The position numbers were made by a program, and so were the translations under genes. A DNA stretch of 64,000 nt from Epichloe hybrida (lineage: Eukaryota > Ascomycota > Sordariomycetes > Hypocreales > Clavicipitaceae), in the NCBI GenBank assembly GCA_019022495.1, contig JAFEKR010000028.1:496001-560000 (forward strand), read 5' to 3'. Below are positions 35,770 to 46,270 of the stretch, in pieces (positions within the stretch are counted from its first letter, which is position 1; every line of letters starts with the position of its first letter). A model generated the notes under the pieces. That model was not told where the DNA came from. It made no database searches and saw only the letters and a list, made by a program, of their open reading frames with translations.

Positions 35770-37283
35770 ATGCCCGACATCGACCCCGCGGCCTTGAGCC
35801 GTCCGGCCGTGAGTCTTTCGACGCCGACTCTATCGAACAGAACATTGTCTATCACTGCGCCTGGTTCGGGGAAGCCCGTGAAGACGAGTCAGATTATTCC
35901 TGCTCGAATTGACCTCGAACCGTTGTATGCCGCGCTCAAGGGCGCCATTGGCGGAGAACAATGGCTTATATACAAGGATTCAACAGCGGAATTTTTGATT
36001 GGTACATCAGGATCAAGTATTCAAACGCACCATTTGGGCATTGTTTCGGCTAATTTGTTGGGATAGGCCGTCTCAGCCAAATGGAATACGCGGAACGGAT
36101 AGACCCCATACTTGCTGATAATAACGGCGAGAAGGAACACCTGCACAACCAGCTTGTTGCCGCTATACTCGGCAATGTCACGAGAGAAATGCCCGACCAG
36201 GGCCTGGCTCCCTGGGTCAGCGCAAACGATAAGCCTGCCGCTGCCACTGGCAGCAAACCCGTTACGGGGGATGCCACAGAACGGAAACTGAAAGGAGAGG
36301 TCATGCAACTGCCGCCGCGAGATCGCAGGCGCATAAAAGACCTTGTACAAAACGATGTAAGCCAGGGAATCTGCTTTCGTACTAATGTTCGTCTTTCTGA
36401 CAATGCATCAGTACGACCCCCTCGAAGGCATGTCAATCTTTTTCGCAGACACGCACCGCAAGTCATCAACCGCTACCGATGCGGTCCCGAATACAGCGAC
36501 GGGCATCAATAATATGAGTAAGCTTCCATTCCCCTCTATCTTCGTTCTTATACGTGCAACTGACTCGCTGTAGACTTTGATTTGGAAATTCGGAAGCGGT
36601 TTGCCCAGCCGTTAGCAGTCGAGTTCGGCGAATTCCCAGACGTTGGTGTGATAACTGGCCGAATGCTGCCATTTTGCTACGAAGCTGGACTTCCCAGCGG
36701 CCACGTAGCAGATGCGCCACAGCTTGCGACCGTCGCTACTGAAATATTCATCAAAGAAGTGTTGACGCAAATTTTCAGCCGAACACGAAGCAACGGCCCT
36801 GGCGATTCAGGCATCGCAGGTTATGGCATTGGCACAACATGGATACAGACACACAAATACAAGAAACAGCTTCACTTGGAAGAAGAAGCGTCGACCCGGG
36901 GTGAAATAACCAGAGATAAGTTCGGGCTGCTCCCCGTCGAAGCCAAAGCTGCCAGCGAACGGGGCCCACTGGGAATGGCTGACCTCAGAATCTCTCTCGA
37001 AATAGCGGACTCAGGCATGTCACTGTTCCCCATATTGATGACACAGGTTGTCTACGGCTATCGCGAGGGCGAGTTGGAGGGCTGGAATGATTATACCTGG
37101 ATCAACGAGAAGCGACCCGCTATCGAAGAGCTCCCTGATGGCGGTTTTGATGCGAATGCACAGATGAATGGCTATCCAGATGTCATGGATACTGACGAAG
37201 ACATTTTTTGGGAAGGGGCAGAGATTCAAGACATGGATGCGTTGGATTCCATTCTGGATTCGTGTATGGTGGTGGGATCCTAA
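35770..37283 (+). CDS. HFI1/ADA1: SAGA complex subunit Hfi1/Ada1, 4 exons
   Basis: Structural subunit of the SAGA histone acetyltransferase/deubiquitinase coactivator in the nucleus; its histone-fold region pairs with Taf12. Exons 35770-36001, 36067-36356, 36412-36517 and 36574-37283 keep phase and give 445 residues. The N-terminal SAGA-Tad1 signature is clear: [19 protein letters not shown] and [19 protein letters not shown], followed by [16 protein letters not shown]. The middle section [13 protein letters not shown] and [25 protein letters not shown] is the conserved histone-fold-like core. The C terminus is acidic ([15 protein letters not shown]). All three introns are 55-65 bp with GT-AG ends. 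The start ATG is preceded by ACACC, and the length fits the family. Confidence 0.9.
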
Positions 37284-39267
37284 AATTCGCCCGTCAACAC
37301 ACTAATTTTTCAAACGTTGAAAAGGCACGAAGTTCTTGGGAAGCACCGGCCAACATCAAAATACGAAGCTTCAGGCTCGGAGCCCCTCGAGCTGCCCATT
37401 TGTATCATTGCGTCACGGCGAACAGCATTTTGTGGACACAGGGTTGGTATAGTTGTCACTGGCATCAGCATCGTTGACATCGGCGTACAAGGCGCGAGCG
37501 AGGCCCTGCCGCAGTATCATTGTCCTCTACGGTCTTTTGGCGTACTGCTCAAATTCGGTCAGGATTGGCTCGCATCCTTTTTTTTTTTTTTTTTGGTATT
37601 ATCTACACAGAGGTGAAAAGAACCTCATCAGGCGTCGCTGGAGTATACCTGTTTCTTTTTTTTGGGCGAGGAGCATGGGTCAGGTGATTAAAGACGGGTG
37701 TAAGAGGCTGGTTTGTGGATGATTGGTTCTTGGATTTCTTTGTATTTGTACGGAACGATACCCACGAATCTCTCCAAGGTAGACTTAATTGATGCAGAGG
37801 GTAATCAACAGCGGTCAATTTGTTCTTGGCTCTCTCAGGCAAATATTTCACCTATTATATACATGATCAAATAGAAAAATAGAAAAATAAATACGTGATG
37901 ACAAAGGCTGAAGCTGACAAGTGTTTGAGTTGTACAGTACATACATTGGACGGACTTGGGCTCGTCTTGTCGGGTGATGAGGAGGGTTCTCATGTGTCCG
38001 GTATATCAGCGATCGCAGAGCACGACCTTGCGGCAAGTTGACGCGTAGTCCGCAGTCCCGATGGTAACGCGAGGCTGATGCCGAGGGGGTCACGCATGAG
38101 TCGGAGCATGACATGGCACTGACAGTGACCGAGAGCTCCTTCTTGCACTTCCCCGGAAGCTATTAGCTCCTGCTCAATGTGGGCGCTCTCTCTCATGCTT
38201 AGTGGAGACGCGGGACAAATGCAGACACCTACCTGGTCTGTGCGCTCTTCTAGAAAGCGTCGTCAGGAGCTCCCCTCCTTCTAAACACAAGTGGTGTACG
38301 GAGTATGTACGGAGTACGTCGTATGATACGTCCGTAGATGTCTCCATTCCTCGAGGTACGCAGTACGGCTGATTAGGCTGCTGCTTCTTATCTTGTAAAA
38401 CTCTCCCGCCCCTCGTGCCGCCAGAACGTCGTTCGAAACGGATCCTGGTCGGGACTTCTCTCTGGGCTTGGAAGAGCTCGAACCCCCTCCTCATCGTCCA
38501 GCACGGCAACCCGCTTTACGTGAGAGCTGTCCCTTCCACAGAGCGTCCAGTTGCACGACCCCTCATCATCCATCCTCTCCTCCTCCATTTTTTCCCCTTC
38601 GGCTCACATCCACGCCCGTCCCGTCCATTGCGTTGACTGGGGTTTTTATCTCGTCATCTCAACATCTGTCAGGGTCAGCATTAGCGCTTTGTTTGGTCTG
38701 CCAAGGTGAGCTATCTTTTCTCTCGTTTTCTTGCTCCTCGTTGCTTTGCCCCCATGCCACTGAGGGGTTTGGTGCACAGATTTGCGGCAAGCTGTTGGTT
38801 GCTCCTCATATGCCTGGCTCACTGGAACTGGAGCCTTTGAATTTACCGTCATCGTGCACGAAAATAAAGCATATCAGTTGTCTCGATGATTTGAGAGCAC
38901 TCTCATGGGTCATGGGTAATTCCTGTACCTTTGACGCAACGCTGCGGTAGTTGGACATTGACGACATTTTTGTCTTCGTCTTGGACCTTCCAACCAGCTT
39001 GCTCTTTGCTAATATATTTTCGCAGAAAGGGGGTCCCAAACGATTGAAATTTGCGTGCTCGAGCAGCAAGAAAATAGCGTTGGTAAACCATTTCATCTTG
39101 TTCCAATGCAAGCTGGAGGCTTCACAGCGAGGGGTTGTGGCTTGTTGCTAATGCTGGTTATGTAGACGACTGTCCAACTGCTTATTACGACCAAGTGATC
39201 ATCGGCTAGCGCCCCGAAGACTGCTTATCCCGCCATCGTAATTCACACCGAGAGCGAAACAAGCATA
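37284..39267. other. Intergenic between Hfi1/Ada1 and PKA regulatory subunit genes
   Basis: About 2 kb, with a T-run at 37578-37595 and TACGGAGTA motifs at 38296-38320. The frame immediately upstream of the PKA regulatory gene is open only to 39199, where a stop precedes it. No gene is recognised; a long promoter and leader for the PKA gene is likely. Confidence 0.4.
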
Positions 39268-40490
39268 ATGTCGGTTCCATTCTCGAGCCCATTTGGGGCC
39301 AATGCCAACCCCTTTGGCGATCGATCCCAGAATGTTATGCACAGCCTGGCCGAAGAGGATGAGAATGACGGCGGCACAGCCCCAAACGCCACTGGAATCG
39401 ATTCTGGCACTGGCCTCAGCTTTCCTGGATCCCTCGGAGGCGATGCACATACAGATGCGCCGCCTACACTCAGAGGCCCCCCGAACCCAGACAGCTATCC
39501 GGCCCAATATAACTTCTCACGTCGTACATCGGTTTCTGCCGAATCGCTGAAACCCAGCGCCGACAGCTACGACAATTGGTCACCACCATTTCATGAGAAG
39601 TCTGCTGAGCAAATAGAGCGTCTCAAGAAAGCTATCGAAGGCAACTTTCTATTCAGTCATCTTGATGACGAGCAGACTGCACAAATCTTGGGAGCACTGG
39701 TCGAAAAGCCAATCCCCGCCAAGGCTATCAAGGTTGGTGGTTGATGGCCCGAGACGCTTGCAACGTACAATAATAACACCTCAACCAGGTTATCAGTCAG
39801 GGCGACGCCGGTGATTTCTTTTACGTTGTCGAAATAGGCTCATTTGACGTTCATGTCAACCCCAGTGGAACCATACAGCCCGGGCTCGATGGCTTAGGTG
39901 AGAAGGTCGGAAACATTCAAGCCGGAGGTTCTTTTGGTGAACTTGCCCTCATGTATAACGCCCCGCGCGCCGCAACCGTCATCTCCGTAGAAGCGGGCTG
40001 CACGTTGTGGGCATTAGATCGCATAACGTTCCGCCGCATTCTCATGGAGAGCACCTTTGCCAGGAGACGCATGTACGAGACCTTTTTGGAGGAGGTTCCA
40101 CTTCTCTCGTCATTAACGCCTTACGAGAGATCCAAGATTGCAGATGCACTTGAGACCCGAAAATATGCCCAAGGAGAAATCATCATCAAGGAGGGCGACC
40201 CCGGTGATTCCTTCTACTTGCTGGAAAGTGGCGAAGCCGATGCATTCAAGGGCGACGAGAGCAACAAGGTTTTGCACTACAAGAAGGGTGACTACTTTGG
40301 CGAGTTGGCGTTGCTTAATGATCAACCTCGAGCCGCTAGTGTCATGGCTTCGTCGGACGTCAAGGTAGCTACGTTGGGTAAAAACGCCTTCCAGCGACTT
40401 CTGGGCCCCGTCGGAGGTATTTTGCGCCGCACCAGATATGAAGGCGTTGCTACTGGCGTGGAAGAAATGGATCCATTGCATCGGGAGTAG
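39268..40490 (+). CDS. pkaR: cAMP-dependent protein kinase regulatory subunit
   Basis: Binds and inhibits the PKA catalytic subunit and releases it on binding cAMP. Exons 39268-39732 and 39789-40490 (phase 0 junction AIK-VISQG) give 388 residues. The start MSVPFSSPFGANANPFG resembles other sordariomycete regulatory subunits as remembered. The inhibitory pseudo-substrate/autophosphorylation site RRTSV sits at 85-89 with Ser88. Two cyclic-nucleotide-binding domains follow, each with a complete phosphate-binding cassette: FGELALMYNAPRAATV at 204-219 and FGELALLNDQPRAASV at 325-340, including the Glu and Arg that hold cAMP. No RIIa-type dimerisation/docking domain is visible before the Ser/Pro-rich N terminus, and none could be found in the upstream 1.9 kb. 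Confidence 0.95.
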
Positions 40491-41064
40491 TGTCAATCAC
40501 TTTCGATATAAATGAATGCGATGTTTGGCGCTCGTTGATTGTGACTGGGGAAAGTCACAGTTGCCAACCTATTGTGAGAGGTACGTTTTACGTACCTTTG
40601 AAAATAAAACCCGTTTGGAAGATTCGACGGATGGACCGGGTGGATTTCTGCTATGCTGCTGCTGCAACCAGTAACTTGTGGAGTTGGGCAGATGGATATG
40701 TGAGGCCTTTGAGTTTCGGACTGGCGTTCTTGCGTTGATTTTATCATTATGATTTCTTTTTATCGAAGAGGAAATAACGCCCCTACTACCCTCTTTTTTT
40801 TTTGCTTTGAAAAAAAAAAAAAGAGAAAGAGACATGGCTACATGCACAGATACCTTGGTTGAAAGTAAGCTTATTTATGAACTTGGTCCCCTTTTGACTT
40901 GAAACTCCCTCGCCATCAGTGACAAGTAGATAGCCTAGTTTGTCCATGCTGTATGTATAACCTTGGACCGGCGGCGGCCCCTGATCATGGCCTTTCTCTC
41001 GCTTCAATCCCGAAAAGCATATAGCATATATATTCCCCTGCTCCCTCCCCCCCTTCTTCCTCAT
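40491..41064. other. Convergent 3' intergenic region
   Basis: About 570 bp between the stop codons of the PKA regulatory and SPF27 genes, with T- and A-runs at 40794-40821 that could help 3' end formation. No gene is seen. Confidence 0.45.
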
Positions 41065-41764
41065 TCATGTTTGAGCACTCCGCTTCCTCAACTCTTGCCG
41101 TATCTCAGCCCTCAACTCCTCCACCGCAATCTCCGTCTCCAAAACCCTACCTACGCCCTTCCTCCACGTTTCTTCCAAGCCCTCCATCTCTCCTTTTACT
41201 TGCCCCTGTCGCCTGGCCCTCAGGTTGTTCACCTCGTCTATCTGCCTCTTGGTATCCGCGAGTTCCTTCTCAACGGATCGCAGTTCGTTCTCGGAATGGT
41301 AATTGGAGAGCAGCCACGCGTTGGCACCATGCTTATCGAGGAGAGCCAGGTTCTCGATGCGCGACTTGAGGTACGCGTTGGAGGTGTACGCTTTGGACAA
41401 GACGGACCGCAACTGCAGGGGGGTCGCTGCGGAGGGCTCCGACGGGCCAGGCAGGTCCTGGGCCTCGTAGCGCTTCGTGTCGATGGGGGCGAGGGGCGTG
41501 GCCGATGCGATCCGGGCCATTTCCGTGTCCATGGCGGGGGAGAGGTTGGGGGGGGAGACCGGCGGGAGGTCTGGTGCCGGCGTGGTGGCGAGCTCGGTTT
41601 GGACGAGGTCCGCGGCGGCTTGGAGGTCTGTTTCTGAGGGGGAGGCATCGATGTCTGCGGAGGAAAACTGGTGTTAGGTGATTGGGTGCGGAAGTTTAAG
41701 GGGGGTGGTTTTTTTTTTTTTAATTACATGGGAGGGATTCGTGGTATGCGGGCGCGATGGCCAT
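41065..41764 (-). CDS. Pre-mRNA splicing factor SPF27 (BCAS2/Cwf7 family)
   Basis: Core member of the Prp19/NineTeen complex that activates the spliceosome in the nucleus. Minus-strand exons 41764-41728 and 41654-41065; the junction splits the Tyr codon of HESLPY-IDASPSE (donor GTAATT, acceptor CCGCAG), giving 208 residues. The N-terminal LPYID motif, the central YEAQDLPGPSEPS, and the C-terminal coiled coil (YLKSRIENLALLDKHGANAWLLSNY, then LRSVEKELADTKRQIDEVNNLR) are all typical of the family. Length is normal. The first exon is only 37 nt, so the gene is easily mis-annotated from the internal Met in exon 2. Confidence 0.93.
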
Positions 41765-42922
41765 TTTGTTTTTTTTTTCCTTCTTCTTGGCGCAGTGTTC
41801 GATGGGAAGGGTATCTATCTGGTGTGCAGAGGGAGAGAGGCTGACATTGAGGATGTTGACGGAGATGGAGAATGGTCGTCCTTGTTGTTGGCTCGTGAGG
41901 AAATACGGACTATGATATTTTAGATGGTGCGACAAGAAGACGAGAAAGCCCCCAGGGGGGGCCTCGCTGAGATAAGGCCAATCAATCTTGGGGCTGCCCT
42001 GCACTAACTGCACAGTAGTGGGGTCGAAGTGGTTTCCAGTGAATTTGACGATGACGACGTGGGTACGGAGGCGGAGTGAATGAACACGGAGTACTCCGTA
42101 CAACTTGATGGAATTCCGCAACATGTCGACAACTCGCGATAAGCTGCACGATTGAATCATGTATTTGCGCAAGCGTGCTTCGCAACACCTGAAAAGAGCA
42201 CCTATACCTATATGGTAGCGCTCGACCGCAATGACATGCTGGCCGTTGCAGGATTTCCCCAGAAACTTTACGGACTAGACATGCCACTTACTACACTAAC
42301 TAGCACCGACCACACAAATCGGCACTTGGTCAGCTCAACGTACCTGTCCGTACCCGCTACCCGACACCTACCTTGCTACCAACCAACTCTGACCAGAACT
42401 CTCATGAGTTGTTTTTCCTGTGATATGGTGGCGCGGAGCGGGGGTACTCGTGCCAAGATAGGTTGGCAAAGACAAGACCAGTACTCTCTACAGTACGTTT
42501 ATCCGGAAAATAATTTCCCACCCACCCTGATCCACATCACAGCGACTATACTTCTTGACACGACACGGTATCCTGAGCGTCAATCTGTTGATGTCTTCAC
42601 ATCTAGCTAAGATCTTGTATGATACAATAATACATCCTCGCCACACGAGGATACGCCCCGAGCAGCAATCCTGGTGTTAGCTGCAGGTCCCAAATGAGCA
42701 ACAAGTGACTAAGGGGGCTTCCATGTCATCAGAACGCCTTAATCAATTCAAACTCCCATTTTCCATTTCAAGTTAATATATAGTACCATCCAGCAAAAGC
42801 GTCGTAAATTGTTTTTCATTTCATTTCATGGCCATCAAAACTGAGGCCTTGGTAAGACTGTTGGACCCCCCCGTCATGCAGAGTGTCGGCTACAAGGGCC
42901 AGTGTGACGAGTGATTGCTCAT
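41765..42922. other. Intergenic between SPF27 and the Stf2-like gene
   Basis: About 1.2 kb including the SPF27 promoter. Palindromic ACGGAGTACTCCGT at 42086-42099 and a T-run near 41769-41778. No supported gene. Confidence 0.4.
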
Positions 42923-43492
42923 CTATGCGGCGGAGCGACCGCTCTCCGACGAGTCTGTCTTGGAGAGCTCGTCGTCGTCAAGAGGGCCATGGACGGACTC
43001 CTCGAAGACGGGTTCAGCATCAATTACTTCATATTTGGTTTTGAAGTCGTTGATGTGATGGGAAGCAGTGCTGCTGTTGGAGCGGCGACGAGCGTTGCTG
43101 AATTTGAAGTCATGATCCATGACATCGTCTGCAATAGTACCCCTGTTCGGCGGTGTCAACCATTGTCATTCGGGACTGAGAACAGGCGAACAGCACATAC
43201 CAGTTTCCTCTTCCATTGCCATCCTTCTTGATCTTCTTCGGATCGACGTCGGCGTAGCCACTCTTTGCAAAGTAGCGCGGCAGATACTCGGTAGGAGCAG
43301 CAGTGCCCTCAGCAATGCCCTTGTGGTCACGGTCGTTGGCCTTGTGAGAGCGGGTCACTGTGCCAGATGATTAGCTACTCATCCAAAGATACGAAATGAC
43401 CAATTCATGACAATCCCAGAGCGTCACTAGCTCGTCATGCGAGGCCGGATACGTTTGTGTAAAGTACATATAAAACGGTGGACAAACGTACT
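42923..43492 (-). CDS. STF2-like: Stf2-like small hydrophilic protein; start codon apparently split by an intron
   Basis: Read as exon 1 ending at 43492, exon 2 43357-43201 and exon 3 43142-42923, giving 125 residues. It matches yeast Stf2 (linked to ATP synthase inhibitor stabilisation and desiccation tolerance) in the start TRSHKANDRDHKG, the PRYFAKSGYADVDPKKIKK segment, the GNGRGNWG motif, and the C-terminal RRRSNSS..DFKTKYEV and EPVFEESVHGPLDDDE. No in-frame ATG precedes TRSHK in exon 2; the frame shows TG-ACC straight after a CACAG acceptor. Upstream, CCCAATA precedes a GTACGT donor, so joining A to TG makes the start codon. The 134-nt intron holds a good branch site (AGCTAATCAT). Intron 2 is 58 nt and splits the Trp codon. 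Alternative: another upstream exon supplies the start. Confidence 0.8.
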
Positions 43493-44134
43493 ATTGGGAA
43501 ATCTATGAGATGGACTCGACAAAGGAGTTCAGATGAATTCAAGCAGTCGTAGTCTGCTTGCGTGAAATGGTATGATGGGAGTAAAAGAACGATCAATGCA
43601 GGACCGTGTGAATGGTACCAGTTGTGACGATCAACGGACGAGATGATGAGGCAACCTGGTGGGCGACACCAACGGTAATATATGGACGACAAAGTAGTGG
43701 AATGGATGGGAAAAGACGAGAGGGAAGAAGAGTGATTGTGTGATGATGAAGAATGGAGACAGGATGATGAATTGAGATAAATGGTAGTAGACCGAATAAA
43801 CAAGGACTCATCTGAAGGAGAGGGAGAGGAGAAGAGCTGTACTATTATATCACAGAGTCACGCGAGTGAAGTGGGGACCAATCAGTCGTGGGAGGGACTC
43901 GAGAGAGGCGGAGAGAGGCAGGCACTCAGAGGGACCGAGAGGGGTGGGACCTGGGGAATGCTCAGGCCAGAGAGTACAACGCGATGGGGTGATGGGTAGA
44001 CAGACGGGGGTGACGGGGGGTGTGACGGAGGGTGTGACGGGGGGTGACGAGGGGCGACGAGGTGATGGCGGTTGGCGGTTTGGCGGTTGCCGGCTGGCGA
44101 ATAACTGGCAGCCCCTGGCTCGCCATCTGTGGCA

Positions 44135-44161
44135 ACAATTCACAATTCACAATTCACAATT
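44135..44161. repeat. Tandem repeat (ACAATTC)3.9
   Basis: Nearly four exact copies of a 7-bp unit. Confidence 0.85.
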
Positions 44162-44450
44162 TGGGGAAGCTGGGTGTGGTGCGGTTGCTCCTGCCGCCAG
44201 ATGTTTGCCAGATGTTCACCAGCTGCGAAGATGCGAAGATTGCAGGAACAGGCCGGGAATGGTCGGCAAGGGATGTGCTGCAATTGTTTCCTGCATTATC
44301 AAACGTGGATATGACATCGTCGCTTGGATCCTGAGCCATCATCGCGTGACCATGATGCAAGAATCCACTAGAAATCCCACAGCTGGGCTCGAGCTCGAGC
44401 TTGACGTGGTCAATCACGAACGCTTTGCCCCTCACCTCCTCGTCACCGCG

Positions 44451-44486
44451 TCACCTCGTCACCTCGTCACCTCGTCACCTCGTCAC
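44451..44486. repeat. Tandem repeat (TCACCTCG)4.5
   Basis: Four and a half exact copies of TCACCTCG. The same unit recurs at 63010-63038. Confidence 0.9.
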
Positions 44487-46270
44487 GCTCACCATGGCTC
44501 CAGGCTGCTTCGCCATTGCCGTCACCCAATGAGATGTAATTTCTCGTTTTTTTTTTTTCGATACGTTGATTCTGGGCGGTACTGATCAAAGTGGATAGGA
44601 CCCTTGGACGCCGTTGCGTTCAAATGGCCTGAATCAACCCGCCCCTGTTATGCAACAGTACACATTACGGAGTACTCCGTACGGATCCGTATGTAGAGAG
44701 CAAGCAATCAATCAATCCAATGGATCACGCTCGCTCGCGATTGATTGTTGAGGTAGCCGGTACCCGGCAAATCCGTGAGGCGCACGCTTCATTGTGGGGT
44801 ATGGGGTACGCAAGCATAAGTCTATGGAGACCGAGTGACGGACCCATCCCGACTCGCCCAGTTTCACTTATCACTGTCTCCACGATACACGGCTCTACAT
44901 ACATATGTACAGTGAGTTTCGGTATTATCTGGTGTTGGTCAACTTGCGAGCCTGAGGCCATCATGGATCCGACCCGTATCAGAAGCTCATGTGGATTGCA
45001 CGAGCTTCCATAGTTGTGCCTGGCTGGACCTGCTGGAGTTGTCGGGTAGGGGGTCGTGTGAAGCCAACCTCTTTCCCCCGCCCTCCGCTTCCCAACAGAT
45101 AATAGACAACATGATCTATATCAAGACCTACTACAATTGTATGTACGTCCGTACATATGGACGACGCTCCGAGGCCATTCCTGGTGAGCACATTACGTCA
45201 TAGGGCATTACATACGACTCTAACGTCTATGTACGATTGAGCAAGAAAAGGTTCCAACATCAATTGCGTCCCACATTTTGACTGCCTGCGATACCGGAAC
45301 AGGCTCGAGCAACTCGCCGAGGGAGCTTGATCCATTATCCATGTACATATGCTGATCTTTGTTTCGAAACTGACTATGCTGGTAATAGATCAAGACTGAA
45401 AAATAGCCAAGTTGTTTACATCCATTCATTTGCATCATGTATACATGATGAAACCACAGTCCCACCGGGGCGTAAATACGGTCATGATTGACGAACATGC
45501 GACGCTTCGTTTAGCATGGATGGCTCTCCAAGTTCCATCCAAGAACAATAAATAGCCTGCAACGAGTTTCAAACTCTACCAAGCGGATCACTTCCTGAGC
45601 TAGAACAGCCCAAGCTTTCTGCTGTAGACAAGTCTACATGTACTTCTACCTGTATCATCGACCCATTATGCAAACGGTCCATCACAACCTGTGAGAAAAC
45701 TTGTCTGCATCGTGAGAGAATGCAAATTTCCGTTCTCCCGTGCCAGAGGGCTGCGAAAACTGCCGCGGCCGACTTGATTCAAGCCTACGTAGATGCCCAG
45801 TCAATATATTTGCTCGACCTGCCACGGCACAGGAATGTGTTTCGTGTGTTTCGTGTCATGCAGGAAACGAGTGCAATTCTGATTTGAAACTGCTCAATAT
45901 GCCACTGACTGTGTGTGCCTCTTGGACCTCCTTGCCACCGTCACCCGTGCTTGCAATGGTTGGTCCCGGTTCACATATTTGTAAATTTCTGCTATTTGAT
46001 TCTCCCGTCACTCCCCAAGTTTGGCCCGGAGATGCTAATAATGGCAATATCACAGTTGATCCCATGCGTAGCTAGGTAAGTTTGGAAGTATACAAGGTGG
46101 TGGGGAAAAAAAAAAAAACGCGCACATCAGTGAGAGGCGATTCCTCCCCTTTCGGTTGTTGCCCTCGAACTTTTGAAAGCCATCGCCATCGCCGTTGTCA
46201 AGAAAGCAAAACAATCTTGTGGCCCACTGGGACTCACACATATACCACTTGTCTACAAGGGACGCCCCCG

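Larger units (their letters stand above)
43493..46270. other. Intergenic between the Stf2-like gene and SPT6
   Basis: About 2.8 kb. It contains G-rich GACGGGGGGTG-type imperfect repeats at 44000-44065, three tandem 7-bp ACAATTC copies at 44135-44161, the 8-bp repeat at 44451-44486, and a perfect 16-bp palindrome TACGGAGTACTCCGTA at 44666-44681. ORFs have no recognisable domain. Confidence 0.4.
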
